Both the position numbers and the translations under genes were made by a program. From positions 521,155-585,154 of the forward strand of contig JABVXV010000011.1 in the NCBI GenBank assembly GCA_013365325.1: 64,000 bases of DNA. The letters are read 5' to 3'. Shown here piece by piece: positions 1 through 12,743 of the stretch. Every line of letters begins with the position of its first letter. The first letter of the stretch is position 1. This DNA is from Dipetalonema caudispina. Taxonomy: Eukaryota > Nematoda > Chromadorea > Rhabditida > Onchocercidae. The notes under the pieces were generated by a model, which was given only the letters and a program-made list of their open reading frames with translations, had not been told where the DNA came from and made no database searches.

Positions 1-1964
1 AGGGACGATATCGTTCCCTTTTGACAGCAATCACGCTACCTTGGCCTTCTCCAACAATAAACGGCCATCAATAATTAGGATTGTCATCACAACCTTTGTA
101 TGTATCACATTCTTCATTACGGATCATAATAATAGAATTTCGTATTACGAAAGAATTGCTTTAATAAGCGCTTTACGTCGGAGATTTGTTAGCAACTTTG
201 TTCTCTTCTGTTTACCTATAAGTTCCATCATCTTATGTCACTTCATGAGTTTTTTCTACATGCAGTCTTTCAAAAAACAACAAATTCCCTTCCTTATAAA
301 ACATTGAATTTTTAGTGGTCGATTCCTTGCGACATCAGCAGCTCCTTGCTTTTGCAGTTAGATCAGAAACAGATACAGTGCAGAACGAAGTAATCTCAAG
401 CACCTGTGCAAATAATTCCAAGGAAATAAAAGAAGTGATAGGTTGAGCTCCAGCAAAGTCATCGAAGCTGTCTGTGAGATTTACAGCATTAGCAGAACCG
501 ACAGCTGCTTAAGATCAGTGTATCAATGTTACCAGATACAGCAATGGCCTATTTTCCACTTTTGTAACATCACATTTGTATTACATATCCGCTTTCCGGC
601 TCTATAGTCACTCTCATAATGAAAAACGAGCATGTAAAAGAGAGTATAAAACTTTAAATCCGCGTTTAATGCTGTTCTTTGATGCTTGACGTGTATATTA
701 CCCACCCACGCATTGAGTCAAATTTAGGAAATAGTCCAAATTGCAAATGTCTTACAATAACTGATATAACAGAGAAGGAAGTTTTAACTTGAGCTAAAAG
801 TCTCCTCAGAAAATATGCTTTGACGATAACTGCACTTCATCAGCGATTTCGATAGTAAAGACTGATGTTGTCCTAATTGTTTTGCAAAATTTGATGCACA
901 ATTCAAATATCCTTACTTTCTAACAAATGAACAACCAGTTAAAGTTGGCATGCATATGCTAAGCTACATAGTATGCAATAAACAGTTTATTTTTCAATTA
1001 GAGATCAGGGAGGACATATTTCATTAAAAGTCATATTAACAAATATTAGAAAGTGAATAATTTCATTGCTACTTATAATGCAAACGCAGGAAGCGGTTGC
1101 AAGCAGTAATACACTGCAATTTCTAACAATGTATTCATTCGCTATTTGCATGCTGCGAAATGCTGCAATCAAGTCTGCTATCTATTTAAATTAGTTATAT
1201 ATGTAAATGGATATAAGCAATCAAAATACATAATATATTTTCATTTCAGTTGTACAAAATTTTTTGCTTGTCTTCAACAATTCTTAATACCATGTAGCCA
1301 ATCCTTTCAGATCTGCTCATTTCGGTTTCTTCATAACTAAGGTCCACTTGAAATATTACAACAAGTAGATAATGATTTCCACAAATGAAAGGGTAGTTGT
1401 TTTACAGTGCAAAAAGCTTTAAAAATTTGGTGGATGGCAATTGATATGCAAGGCAATATCTCATAAAGGCAATTTGTATTTGAACTGAAAGAGATGGTTA
1501 AATGACTTATGACCGGAGAGATTGGTTATTCAATGTGTTATGGTATTTATCCTGTTGAATTTAGTTGGAATGTATCCTCTTGTAAATTATTTCCATTTAA
1601 TAAACAATAATGGAGCTGGCAGAAAAATTGAATCAAATATTGATAACAGCAAAGCCTTGTTTATGCAAACATTTGACTGTTGTAAGGGTTATACTAGGTA
1701 TGTCGTCAGTTTTATTTGATCCTACTATAGCCGAAAATGCGAAATTTTACAAGATTATGATGACTGTCATAAATAACTAACAGGAATTGCAAAATTGATT
1801 TTAATAATTATCCACTGAAACGATTGAGATTAAATGACGAGTTCTACGTGAACATTAGAAGTACTTACTCGAAGCTCATAATTAAACTCTCTAGTGCTTT
1901 TTTATTTATTAAATATCCCGAATTTTGAATAAATTCCCATATATTATTACTCCTGGAATTCGTA
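1..1964. other. No supported gene
   Basis: AT-rich sequence with only short open frames, most lacking an ATG start. I see no chain of phase-compatible exons on either strand. A minus-strand stretch at about 52-100 ends in a possible donor (AAG followed by gtagcg) and could be an exon of a gene lying off the left end, but it is too short to support. Confidence 0.4.
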
Positions 1965-1965
1965 T

Positions 1966-2162
1966 ACCAAAAATCTAAGGGTTCCTACGTTAAGTTGATC
2001 TGCGTAGGGTTAGTTGATTCCTAAGGTGAGTCCGTAAAGGAGTAATCGATGGCAATCAGGTTAATATTCCCGAACCTCGTAAGAGTGACGAGTTTTGTAT
2101 TTGTATAGGACTTATTGGATTATCTTCTGCTTAAAAAAACTCCAAGAAATAGCACTTTAGTG
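1966..2162 (+). pseudogene. Fragment of a bacterial (Wolbachia-like) 23S rRNA gene
   Basis: About 200 bases match the central part of bacterial 23S rRNA in order. The fragment starts near CTAAGGGTTCCTACGTTAAG (1975-1994), continues through GCGTAGGGTTAGTTGATTCC and CCTAAGGTGAGTCCG, and then shows the highly conserved AATCAGGTTAATATTCC (2054-2070). It ends around CTCCAAGAAATAGCAC (2140-2155), matching the conserved segment with a GGAAATAGC-type core. The GAGTGACGAG and GGACTTATTGGATT pieces between them resemble alphaproteobacterial, not animal, LSU rRNA. Only this slice is present; the rest of a 2.8-kb gene is missing and the flanks are ordinary nematode-like AT-rich DNA. It cannot be functional. 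The order of conserved blocks is seen directly; the Wolbachia assignment is inferred from the host type and the base changes. A mitochondrial LSU origin is less likely because nematode mt-rRNAs are much more reduced. Confidence 0.8.
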
Positions 2163-3017
2163 ATTCATCATCAGCAAACTTCTCATTTTAGATCGCTTTA
2201 GACTTAAGAGATGGCTGTTATTTTATTATAGTTTTCAAGCTAATTTGCACATTGTTCAGTGTAACTGCCAGCGAATTGAATTAACATGGATTTATTATTA
2301 TCAGTTTGATTAATGTGCCCATTAGTCAGTAGGACACTTGCTGCTAAGATACTTTTCTAAAATGGATGTTTCAAAAGCATCAATTTATATTCTACATTTG
2401 GCAGTGGAATAATTCAAGTGTTCCATTTCGTAAACTCTTCGCAAGGAATCCATTGATACTGAAGATTTTTTTTAAATTGATGAAGCAAAAAGTGAATAAA
2501 GCAAAAAATTCGAAATGGTAAAATAAAGTGATAAAAAGTGTTTACTGTCAAAATTGCTTCAGCAAGAAGGTTTAAAAAACACTTTTTAAGACAATGAAAT
2601 AAGAAAATCAGAAAATCGAGGAGGTGGACAGCATTTACCACATTTCAAGACAGCACCGATAACAAAACTAGAAACGGAGCTTTTTTTTCAAGACTCCACC
2701 TCTTCCACTTTGCCATACAAATTCGAAACATGGAACTTCATATTTCCTAAAGAAACGAATTTCGGAAAGATTTAACTAGTAATAGAAAAACACTTGGCAA
2801 GTGCTTGTGACAGATGATGCATTTAAAACAGGAACTTGTGGTCCTATTTGACATTATGAACATTTTGAAGAGCTGGACATAAAAATAGGGGTGGTCATTT
2901 GGTGAGGAAAAAAGATTAATAACGAAAATGGAAAAGGTTTATATATATATATCAAAAAAATGATAATAAATAATCAACCCTATTTTTATGCCCAAAAAAA
3001 TGTTATAAAATTTAACC

Positions 3018-3075
<58 letters not shown>

Positions 3076-3990
3076 GTTTCACTATTTTATTCTTATAATT
3101 TTCTTTTCCAAGCATTTCACTGTAGTTTCAAATTTGAACGGACGCTTTCAAAATGAAATGATTAAGGAATAAGTAATGAAGATTTGTCTAATCGATTTAT
3201 CATTATTAAGCTGTGAGTGATCTGAGAAGTGAGTTTGTTACAAAATATAACCTGTTATGAATTGTCAAAGTAATAGTACAAATAAGTTTCATTCCCATGA
3301 CGTAAAGCAAAAATTCAATGTACTAATCGCTTTGATGATGCCAGTGTTAGAAACCCGTTCTGATGCTTTTTTTCTCATCTGTTACCTTTATACAAACATT
3401 TTAAGTTTTGTTGCATACTTTTATCAGTGTCTTTCATTTATCTGATAATCTATTTTCAAATAATTTAACTGCTAGAGATGACAAAGTTTAAGATATCCAA
3501 TTCTGTACTGTAACGAATTTGTAGCCTAATGCATAGTAACTATCAGTCAATTATTCAAGGCCTTAAATCTTGTTTTAGATAATTCGAATCTATGCATTTC
3601 TACTAATATTCTGACTTAGCATGATCATCTGTAGATTATTGAACTGAATCTAAAATAATCTTTAGCAATGTACACGTAAGCACTGGTTAAGCTAGTATAC
3701 TTGATAGCTTATTCAACTTTAGGATAGGGCGTAATTAAGATGTCGGCGAAAATTCCATAAATAAAAAGTGAGAAATCGTACTAACAAGAAAAACGGAACG
3801 TATGAAGTTAATTGAACATTGAGTCGGCAGCATCTATTATTGTATTGTAATTAAGAAAGAGGACAATTTTCATTAAAAAACGAGCATTGAGAAGCTTTTC
3901 AAACAGCTTTAATTTGGAAAACTAGATTTGAAATTTACAAAATATTTTTATATAAAAAAGATTTTAGGTGTAAGTGCCAAATAAATTAAG
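2163..3990. other. No supported gene
   Basis: AT-rich DNA between the 23S fragment and the gene starting at 3991. Apart from the TA microsatellite there are only short, compositionally random open frames. Confidence 0.4.
3023..3072. repeat. (TA)n microsatellite
   Basis: About 25 uninterrupted TA units, ending at TACATG. A shorter TA run lies at about 2940-2951. Likely length-variable between isolates. Confidence 0.95.
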
Positions 3991-6900
3991 ATGCTTTCGG
4001 AAAGGATTGTAATTGCTTTTATGAATCAGTTGATATCATTCATTGTCGAAGAGGAACACTTATTAAAACTTGTTTATTCATTACAAAACGGAGAGTCTCA
4101 TTCAGTCTGTTTATTTTTAACCATCGTCTACTGCTCATTGCCTTCTTTAGGCTTCCAACTCAGTAGGATCTCATTCATATTTCGAACTTTTATTTTAGAG
4201 TTTCAGAGTCATAATGTAACTCTAATTTTGAGGACATATTAATATTTTGTTATGTTTAACTGAGAAAAAATCCAGCAAAAACGGAAATTTGGCATACTTA
4301 TCCTCTGATAAGGCTAACTTCTTGTTGGAAGAAATTTTAGATATGCTCTCCTTTTAAAGCTACTCGTTAACTAAAAATACATTCAAAGGCATCAGATCCC
4401 TTTATTTGTACATTAATTAAGTGCTTTATTTTTAAATGAAACATATCCGAAGATTTGTAAAAGAAGAAAGTTTTTTATATCGCGGTATCCTAGATCCATA
4501 ATAATGTCCATTGTGAAATTTTTACTAACTCTTAAAATAATGATAAATACTTCAATTTCATTTCCTATAACAGTTATCAAACTGTTGTCATTTCTCAGGA
4601 AATTGTACTAACGGAGCCAATATTATCAAACAACTTGGCTTTCATAACACTGCTGCGCGAAAAAATGAAATGCACAGCCATTGTGCAGCAGTACATGTTT
4701 GCTGAAATATTTTTCCATCTGTATTGTGAAGCAAGGATCGACTACAGTTTCGATTTTCGATTACAAAATGTCATTTCTTGTCAACCACCTCTCTTTACAA
4801 ATCTTCCTTATTTCACAGAACTTTTCTCACAAGTTTTAATTTTCTATATCACATTGTTAGAGCTGTAAAGGATAGTTTATGAAAATATAATCTAATAAAT
4901 TACAGGAAACCTTATGCGAGCAGTTGCTGATTGCCTCTTTAGATGTAAATATGTGGAAATTTTCTGATTTACCGACAGATAAGCAAGTCAGTAAGTTCCA
5001 TAACGTTTTCACTCTTTAAATGCTGCATTGAATTTAATTCAGTTTCCATTTTTAAGTGCTGAAATTTTCACAGCTACCTTGTAGACTGCAACACTGCTTA
5101 CCGCAATGCCATATACGGTCAGCGTTACTGATGTTACAAGGATAAGTAAAGTAAGTTCCGTTTTTGTGAAATGTTCTGTGATACCAACTTTAGAATATCA
5201 TGCGAAAATTAATGCAAAGGATGTTCCAGAATCTACATGATGACAGTTTGTGGTAAGCATAGAGACGTAGATTTTAGCACCTTTACATTACCTTGCTAAA
5301 ATTACTATAATAAAAAATAAGAGCTCCTATTCTATTCAGTTTCCAATTTCATACTATCAGCAAAAGCTTCCTAAATAGCATTTGTGAAGATGATGTTGTA
5401 GTTTGGTTAAATCGACAGTAAATGTGGCGAAGATGCAAGATGAAGATAAATGTAGCATTTTTAAATCATTTTTCATTGAATTTTTTGAAGTTTTTGAAAG
5501 TTTTCGAATGATTCACACTTTTCAGATAAAACTTTTGGACGTAGGAAAGTTCAAACTATAAAATATGAATGTGTACATTTCTCATCTTGTAAAGAACTCG
5601 TAAATTTAATTAATCTTCAGTACAAACACACTATATTACAAGCATTCCTAAATTTTTAGTCATTGTGATGATTACTGTAGTTTTAGCCAAAAACTTTTTC
5701 AAAGCAAGTGGAACTTTTTTTTTCCTTTCCTATGAAAGAGTATCATTCTTGTACCGAACATAACTAAAGCTAATGAAAATTTCAGGAATTCTTAAATGAT
5801 ATTCAACGAAAAATGAGTAGATTGGCCTACATATGCGAAGTTGAACACGATGATATTGGTAAGTTCGTTCGAGTAGCACGGTTTAAATAAAAAATTCTGT
5901 TTGTGACGAACATAAAAAGTAATACTTAACTTTTCCGTAGCTACAAAAGGTTACATTTCACAACTTGATTAAATGCTTAGTTCATATTAGCAGTTGGTTT
6001 GCTTCGTTATTTAAAGAGTTATTTCGAAAATTCGTAGCTGTGTTACTTTTCACAATTGAAGTTTGAATCGAAATAGCTTAGTAACTTCCGATAAAATGTT
6101 AAACTCTTCAACGTATTTCATTTAGAGCTGTGTAAGGCAATGATTTCACTATACAAGAGGTGGAAAAACAATCCTCTGGGAGAAATTGCAAACGACACTT
6201 TGGCATACATAAAAAGTGCAAAAGAAAAAGTGTTGACTGATGAAGATGTTGAAATTGTTATTGATTTCTTCTTAGAGGTGTATATAGATCAGTTGTATAG
6301 ATTTATCCAAATATCATGCTTTAAATGATCGGTTGAATCGAATATATATTAAGGTATTTCAGTGTTGATTCATTACAGTTAAAAATCCTTACAGAAGGTA
6401 TGCACCATAATTTTCCAACCACTCTTTAGAAATTTCTGCAATTTAATGTACAATGATATTAATTATGATTAACGAGTAGCTTGATTTTATTTTATTAACA
6501 GTATACTTTGGATTCTGCATTATATGAAAGAAAGGAAGGTGCTCATCTAAACTTCACCTGGGAATACGTAAGTCCTAAGTATTTAACTAATATTGTCGAT
6601 TAATGCATAAGTATTTCGTAATTTGTGTGGCGTTGTCAAACCTTTCATTTTCATCGTTTATTTGTGACTTACCCTTTTGGAATATAAATATTCAATCAAA
6701 AATTTGAGCCTGTTATAAACTCTGCAAGTAAGATGGATCAGTTAGCGACAAACTGTTATCACATTATTTTTGATAAAGTTAATCAAAGAGATTCAGATTC
6801 CTTAATATCAAATAATATTATCTAGGATCGCTTGTAGTGCTTTTTCCTTGTTCGCATTGATATCAAAGTTATTCCTGTTTGAATTTGTACCTGTTGTAAT

Positions 6901-7055
6901 ATCCCCATATTTAAGGAAGATAAAAAGCTCTCACCGATCTATTTCCTGAAGTATTGACTGGTCTGTTTTTACCTTTTAAACCATTCATAAATCAAAAGAT
7001 ATTTGATTCTCATTTTTAGGCAGAGTTGAGTCGGCTGAAAGCCAAGTCAAGATGA
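3991..7055 (+). CDS. Conserved-looking protein of unknown function, 10 exons, about 312 aa
   Basis: Exons joined by compatible phase: 3991-4104, 4599-4832, 4906-4986, 5085-5150, 5194-5252, 5340-5397, 5786-5858, 6126-6277, 6502-6567 and 7020-7055 (939 nt). The start ATG at 3991 has an in-frame TAA nine bases upstream, which favours it. The stop is TGA at 7053-7055. Exons 7-10 are best supported (for example GATATTG|gtaagt, and GAATAC|gtaagt followed by ttttag). Exons 4-6 use shorter or less ideal sites, with introns as small as 43 bases. The product is mostly helical and charged (ELCKAMISLYKRW; LTDEDVEIVIDFFLE), with no signal peptide and no membrane span; it ends in basic residues (RLKAKSR). 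I do not recognise the family. The helical, leucine-rich makeup suggests a scaffold or complex subunit, but that is a guess. An upstream 5' exon cannot be excluded. Confidence 0.6.
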
Positions 7056-10000
7056 GAAAATCAATCAAAAAAAGCGAACGACCTTAGAACTGCTTTAACA
7101 AGATGAGACAACTGTTTTCGGATGGCGCCCTCATTTGTAAAATTATTTTTGTCTTTTGCGTAGCTTTCACTACAACACTACTTCAACTTCTCTTTCCGGA
7201 CTTCTTCTTCAGTATCTCAATTCAATTGTTCTTGCCCGACGTTTATTCCTTACCAAACAGCTCTTCTTCTTCAATTATAATTAATTGCATTATGTAATAC
7301 ATCTTGGTTGCCATAAGTGTTAATAGGCTTCTGCAGCTATAGTTACAGTATCCTTTTGAGCTTCCTTCATAGTCTTCATTTTTGAAAGTTAAACTTACAT
7401 TTTTATGTCTAAGAAAAAAAAAAAAAAAAACAATGACTGGACATGTGACACGTAGTCATTTATTCGCAATCCGACAGAGTGCGATATTTTGAAGGCTGAT
7501 AAAAGAAAAAAAAAAGAAAACTTCAATAAGTAAGTCTATGGCTACTCAAAAATGAGTCCATTAATTTCCATAAATGTTCATATTTGCAATTTAAAAGACT
7601 GAAAGGCAACTAACTACATTAATGATATGTGACAGTAAAGTTGTGATTGTGTCATGCCAAACAAGCACTTTCCATTTGTCTTAAGAAACTAAAGAGCTAT
7701 TCAGACATTTGGTATAATGCGCCTGTTATCGTGGCATAACCATAGTGAGCGATCAAGTCGAAGAAAGGTTCACGATTCATCGAAAATCTGTCTTTTGAAG
7801 AAGGTTTAAGATACCAGTCATTTATATTAATTTAATCTGCAGCTTTTAAGAATTGGATTAATGAACTGAAGTATTGCAATGATTGCCATTTAATAATGAA
7901 ATGAACTTGCTATTATTCTACTTCATTTTAGGTAATTTTTGTGAAGTACCATTGTGCACATTCATTGCAAAAAAAAAGTTTTGCATGTGGATGATTTGAG
8001 ACAGGAAGTGTTGCGGATGAATTATTTTCAATGTAAGTCAGACAATGGACAGATTTGCGCTGAATATATCAACCGTTATCATCATCGTTAGCAACATTCA
8101 AAGAAATAGCAACAGAAATAGAGTAGCAATAGATCGAGTGTTACTGATAGATTGCTTAGGTTTGAACAACATTTTAGCTTCCCCTATTTCAGCGCAACCT
8201 TTTTCGAAAATTTCAAACCACTTGATGTCTATGTGTTATTTGAACAGCTGTTACAAACTGCATCCCAACTTGAAATTTTTAAGTTTTAACTGGATGAGCA
8301 TCAGCTTGCTTTTCACCTTTGGTTTTCTTTCATTTTATCTCATTCGACTTCTTTTTTACTATAGCATAAATTTCTGTAAATTGCTAAACGGCCATTCAGT
8401 TCATTCCAAGATAGAATTATTTTGATATCCTTCTCATGTAATCGAAACTTGATCTCTACAACATAATGGGATTGTAATCTGGGTGATATTGTGCTTACAT
8501 TTAACTGAAGCTAAACATTTTTGTTTTATCTCATTTTTGTCTTTGCATTGTATTACTAATATGGCAGAAGTACCCAGACATTCTTTTTGCAAAATGCGAT
8601 CGGACACTGTCCTTTTGTCTCACGGTCAAACGTCCAGACGTGCATTTTAATTCTTCTGCTGGTAATTCTCCTGCTTTAAGTACAGGCTAACAACAGAAGG
8701 TTACCTAATCAATATAATTGGAGTTATCACTTTACCCGATCCGATCAGTACTTAAAGAACCAAACACGAACACTGAGAGTACAACTAACCGTAATCTAAA
8801 CCAGTGTCTTTAAAGTGATTGTTGATTGATGTAATTTTTTCCTTTTCTTTCTAAACTTCTTGCATTACTGTTGAATCGAATTCTAATTAAGTTTATTGAC
8901 AATTATTTAAGATAAATTAGAACTTTATTTTTGTCTTTGAAATAAAATTCATTTGCTAATATTTTTCTTATTCCTAAAATTTATTGAAATGCTGATTTAC
9001 TGACTATCAGAGTTGTAATTTTTGTGATGTATTTCGTATTATAAGACAGACATAATATACAACCTTTGCGTCCTGCCTTACGAGCGGAACTCAAAATAAC
9101 ATAAGCAAAATTTAAATAATCTTGAAATTGCGTCTGTAGTAATATTTTTAATGACACTCATGCTAATTCTAAACTTCCGTACATTTTTTGTTCTCACTTC
9201 TTCATTTGAAAAATTTCACTTATGTGAAGGAAGTTTAATATATATATGTGGAATCTGAAAACTGCCTCTCGAGGGATGAACATGATCCAAGTATCATATA
9301 AAGGGAAACATTAAATATTGAGAAATGATTCTGGAAATGAGAATTTTTCACTTCCGGTCACAGACAGTCCTACACTTCAATTCCTTTTATTATTTACCAC
9401 GAGATTTTCTTTTTTTATTGAACAAAAAACTCATTCTGCTGATTTATTGCAGTATTTGTAGGAATTTTCATTTGATTGAAGGCAGAAAAATTAGATTAGA
9501 ATTGTAATTAAGAAAGAAAAAAAAATTTGACAACATTTCATTAAACAATTCCATCCCACATTAGACTCTAGCATGATTCATCGACGTTTAGGATGGTTAT
9601 GTGGAAATGTTGTATATAACTAACTCATGAGACTTCACAAAGCATGTTTTACTCGATACTTATATTATACAGGATTTAATGCATATTGGTTCTTTCAAGC
9701 AATTAGCTTTTTAAATAGACGAATATTTGCTATACTTTTTTACTTTAAAAATACATGCAGTTGAATGTGAGTCATCGATGACTCACTTCCGATTTAAATT
9801 CCATAGATATCTCAATAATCTGCGATTTTAACCAATGATCCCTTCTTGCTTCGTTTTTACCAGCCAATCTGAGATCGAATGAAGTAGCTTTTAGGACAAC
9901 TGCTGCACTTAATAACTTTTTACATGGGAAACAGCATTCGTCTACAGGACATTGTAAATATTTGTCAGGAAGAAGCGAAGAAAAACTTGTCATTCAGCAA

Positions 10001-11459
10001 CGTAATGAACATCATGTAGAAAAATATTAGTTTAAAAAATGAACTTTTCTTACTGAAGAAGATCTGTTTTCGAACGACAAATCTCAGAATCTTCTCCCTG
10101 CCCGTCTTTTCTTGCGGCTAAAAACATTCTGAAGCTTTGTTATCATTGTTTACAAGTAATGTGCCAACTGTGAGATCGAAAAGCATTTAATTTTGCTTGA
10201 TACAACATGACAGATAACGTGGTATCATTTTGGGGATCAGATGTATTTTATCTTTCAAGTAGTTTGCAGCTGAACACTTCAGTTATTCTGATAGGAAAGT
10301 ACAAATAATTCAGTATACTCATGTTTTCCATGCTTACAAGCATCTTCTGTTCTGTCGCTGAAGAAATAAAAACTTAGAATTTGGAGCGAATAGACTGAGA
10401 ATTATTTTAACTTTTACAAGTACCTAGACATTATATTGGGTAAAAAATAATACGACTCGAGCTACACGGTATGGAAATGGTTAGTTTGGAAAATATTTCA
10501 GTGCAACAACGCTTTTACTCTTCCGGAAAAGTAAACGGCGTGCTTCCATGGTAGTACATAGTATACATTAGCTTTAAATTGCTATGATTGGTAGTATAAA
10601 AATGCTACAACAGTTACAATTGACTTTCGCAGTTGTTGGATGGTTTTTGGCAGTGTGCGTTATAGAATTCGGTTTTAAGTAACTTTGGTAAATTTCTGAT
10701 CACCAATAGTTATACCGAACTCTTTGTATCATTTCGTTTCAAATAAAAATTTTGATATTTGCTTCACAGTCTTCCAGTTCTTTTAAAAATCAAATCGAAG
10801 CAGAAAGGATTTTATTTGTTAAAGTAAGAGTATAAAATGTACAATGAGCGATCTAAGTATAATTTAGAGATACTGCTTTCATCATGTTCCCACTGATAAG
10901 TTTAACATTTCCGATAGTATCAATCAGGAAAAAATTTTTGAAATGTTGTTACAAATACGAAAACTTCAACGCATTTGCAAGACTTTTTTAAAATTTTTAG
11001 TTTCGAATGCTGAGATTTTTAGCGGTAAATAATATTTTTGTTATATCTTGCTCAAGTTTGCTACTGATAGTAATTTAGAGAGATGAAAGACACATATTGA
11101 AATTTTGAGTTGAGAATGCTTAAAGTTTACAAACATTTCAGTTAGGGGCCCTGTAAGTCATGGATATCTAAACAAGATACATCAGATACTTGAATAAGCA
11201 ATCTTAATTCGCAAATGAATCTAATTTAAAAAAAAAAAAAAAAAAAACTTGAAGCAGCTTGTCCAACTGTTTCGGGTCGAATTCATTCATGCATTATACT
11301 TTAGCAACCCTTGTTATCCTTATCACAAAAGCTCACTACAATCTTAATTAATTCCATCGTGAAATAATTGAAAATTGAAGCATTCGAAGTGAAAGCAAGT
11401 TTTGAATTCGACGTTGATACTGAAAAAGAACTCATATTCAGTGATCTTATTTGTTAAGG
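7056..11459. other. Intergenic, only weak coding signals
   Basis: Two weak candidates are noted. An ATG-initiated 126-codon plus-strand frame at 8045-8425 has a hydrophobic C-terminal half. A 73-codon minus-strand frame at 9772-9993 begins with ATG and carries a Cys-rich patch (CPVDECCFPC). Neither has recognisable homology or convincing splice partners. A-runs at 7409-7428 and 11226-11248 and T-rich patches are the only other features. Confidence 0.35.
11432..11440 (+). promoter_or_regulatory. Probable trans-splice/3' splice acceptor before the His-rich gene
   Basis: The sequence catattcag lies about 20 bases before the ATG, fitting a nematode spliced-leader acceptor or an ordinary acceptor after a 5' UTR intron. 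Confidence 0.4.
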
Positions 11460-12104
11460 ATGACGACCCAGAGATTGCAAATGATGTTTATTGTGGCTAT
11501 GGTTTTAACCTGTCTTGTTCTGAATGATATCCAAGCGATGCGGATAAAACGAAGTGATGCGGAAGAAGACCACAAGAATCAAACAGATGTAAATCACGAT
11601 GAGCATCAAGAACATGACCATGAACACCACAACGATTCCAGCCATGAAAAACATGAACATCACAACTGTTCTGGAAGCCATGAAAGTCATAGCAAAGAAC
11701 ATCATGACGAAGATCATCAACACGATAAGAAAATGCATTATTACTGTAAATGCCGTCGTCACCATGAAAATGACACGGATAGCCATGTACATGAACATGA
11801 ACATGTTCATGAAAATGATACAGAAACTCACGAAAATAATTATCATCATCATAAAGATATCCATGAACATCTAGGTAATTATTCAGATCGTAATGAACAT
11901 AATCATCAGGACTGTCGATGCCATTGTCACTGTCCAAAACACAAAGAAAGCCATGATCACGATCAGGAACATAAGGATAGCAAAAAGAAAGGAAGTGGTG
12001 AACACTGCCACTGTTTCTGTCATCATCACGGAGATGAAGACCATAAGGAATCAGATCAGAAGGAGCAACACGATAAGGAACATAGTGATGAACACATAAG
12101 TTAG
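11460..12104 (+). CDS. Secreted histidine-rich, Cys-containing glycoprotein (putative metal/haem binder), 214 aa
   Basis: Open frame from ATG 11460 to TAG 12104. Residues 1-26 form a signal peptide (MTTQRLQMMFIVAMVLTC then LVLNDIQA), followed by a basic RIKR site that could be cut by a furin-like protease. The mature part is dominated by His, Asp, Glu and Lys, with HxH and HH pairs throughout. It has three Cys/His clusters (YYCKCRRHH; CRCHCHC; HCHCFCHHH) and six N-glycosylation sequons (NQT, NDS, NCS, NDT twice, NYS). Such composition is typical of secreted Zn/Cu/haem-binding proteins, but no family domain is visible, so metal binding is an inference. A likely 3' splice acceptor (catattcag, about 11432-11440) just upstream could be a spliced-leader trans-splice site. 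AATAAA lies at 12231. The end may be spliced: CACATAA|gttagc at 12099/12100 joins in phase to 12295-12329 and then 12711-12743, giving a 235-residue form. Open frames on other strands and frames here are artefacts of the CAT/GAA-rich codons. Confidence 0.82.
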   Translation: MTTQRLQMMFIVAMVLTCLVLNDIQAMRIKRSDAEEDHKNQTDVNHDEHQEHDHEHHNDSSHEKHEHHNCSGSHESHSKEHHDEDHQHDKKMHYYCKCRRHHENDTDSHVHEHEHVHENDTETHENNYHHHKDIHEHLGNYSDRNEHNHQDCRCHCHCPKHKESHDHDQEHKDSKKKGSGEHCHCFCHHHGDEDHKESDQKEQHDKEHSDEHIS

Positions 12105-12230
12105 CATTTCATTCTTTCCAAAGTACATTACTTAATATTATTGTTTTTACTTCATCATACATTAACATCCATGTCTCTTTTCACTTGTGCCTTGATTTTT
12201 GTTTCGTAAATTTCAACAAAAACGTACCAA

Positions 12231-12236
12231 AATAAA
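12231..12236 (+). terminator. AATAAA polyadenylation signal, His-rich gene
   Basis: AATAAA 127 bases after the TAG stop, suited to the unspliced (short) form. Confidence 0.55.
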
Positions 12237-12294
12237 TGGATGCAAAACTGGAAATATTTACTACCAGTATTGTCCGTAAGATTTTTTTTTTCAG

Positions 12295-12743
12295 AGGAGT
12301 CAGCAGAAAAAGAACACAAGGCGGAAAAAGTAATTTTTTTTTACTACATATTTCCTAACCACAAATCAACAGTGGTGAAGTTATCAATAAATGCACAAAT
12401 TAAGTATTGAAAATTTGACTTGGAAAACAGTCGAAGAAATTAAAGTTTGTAGTAAATTTCATTTACATGAGAAAGTAGATTATTTTGCTGAACTTTTGGA
12501 CCTTTGGAGATATCTTTACATATTTATTTACTTTTAATCTTGAAATTTTTAAAATTCTTGCTGGTCTATTCAAAATCCAAAACTGTTTGTATTGATCGAA
12601 TAATTTGTTACAATATAAACTATTTGGAAAAACTCTTAAATTGGCTATTTTTCTGCATTGGTAAAGCGAGAACGAATTTTTGCACATACCTTTGCAATTG
12701 TTTATTTCAGCATCAAGATCAGGTCATGAAACTACTGTTTTAA
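12295..12743 (+). other. Possible alternative 3' exons of the His-rich gene
   Basis: Exon 12295-12329 follows a T-run plus tcag and ends AAA|gtaatt. It reads ESAEKEHKAEK, the same E/K/H-rich style as the upstream protein, and its phase fits a donor at 12100 that removes the TAG stop. Exon 12711-12743 follows tttatttcag and reads HQDQVMKLLF then stop, also in phase. A second open frame over 12711-12760 (ending GAA|gtaagt) fits a direct join from 12099 instead. Late AATAAA motifs near 13440 could serve these longer forms. Confidence 0.4.

Noticed and set aside
11497..12099. Several overlapping open frames on both strands within the His-rich gene, including long Met/Ile and Asp/His frames
   Set aside because: They are by-products of the CAT/GAA/GAT-rich codon use; only the plus-strand frame with a signal peptide makes sense.
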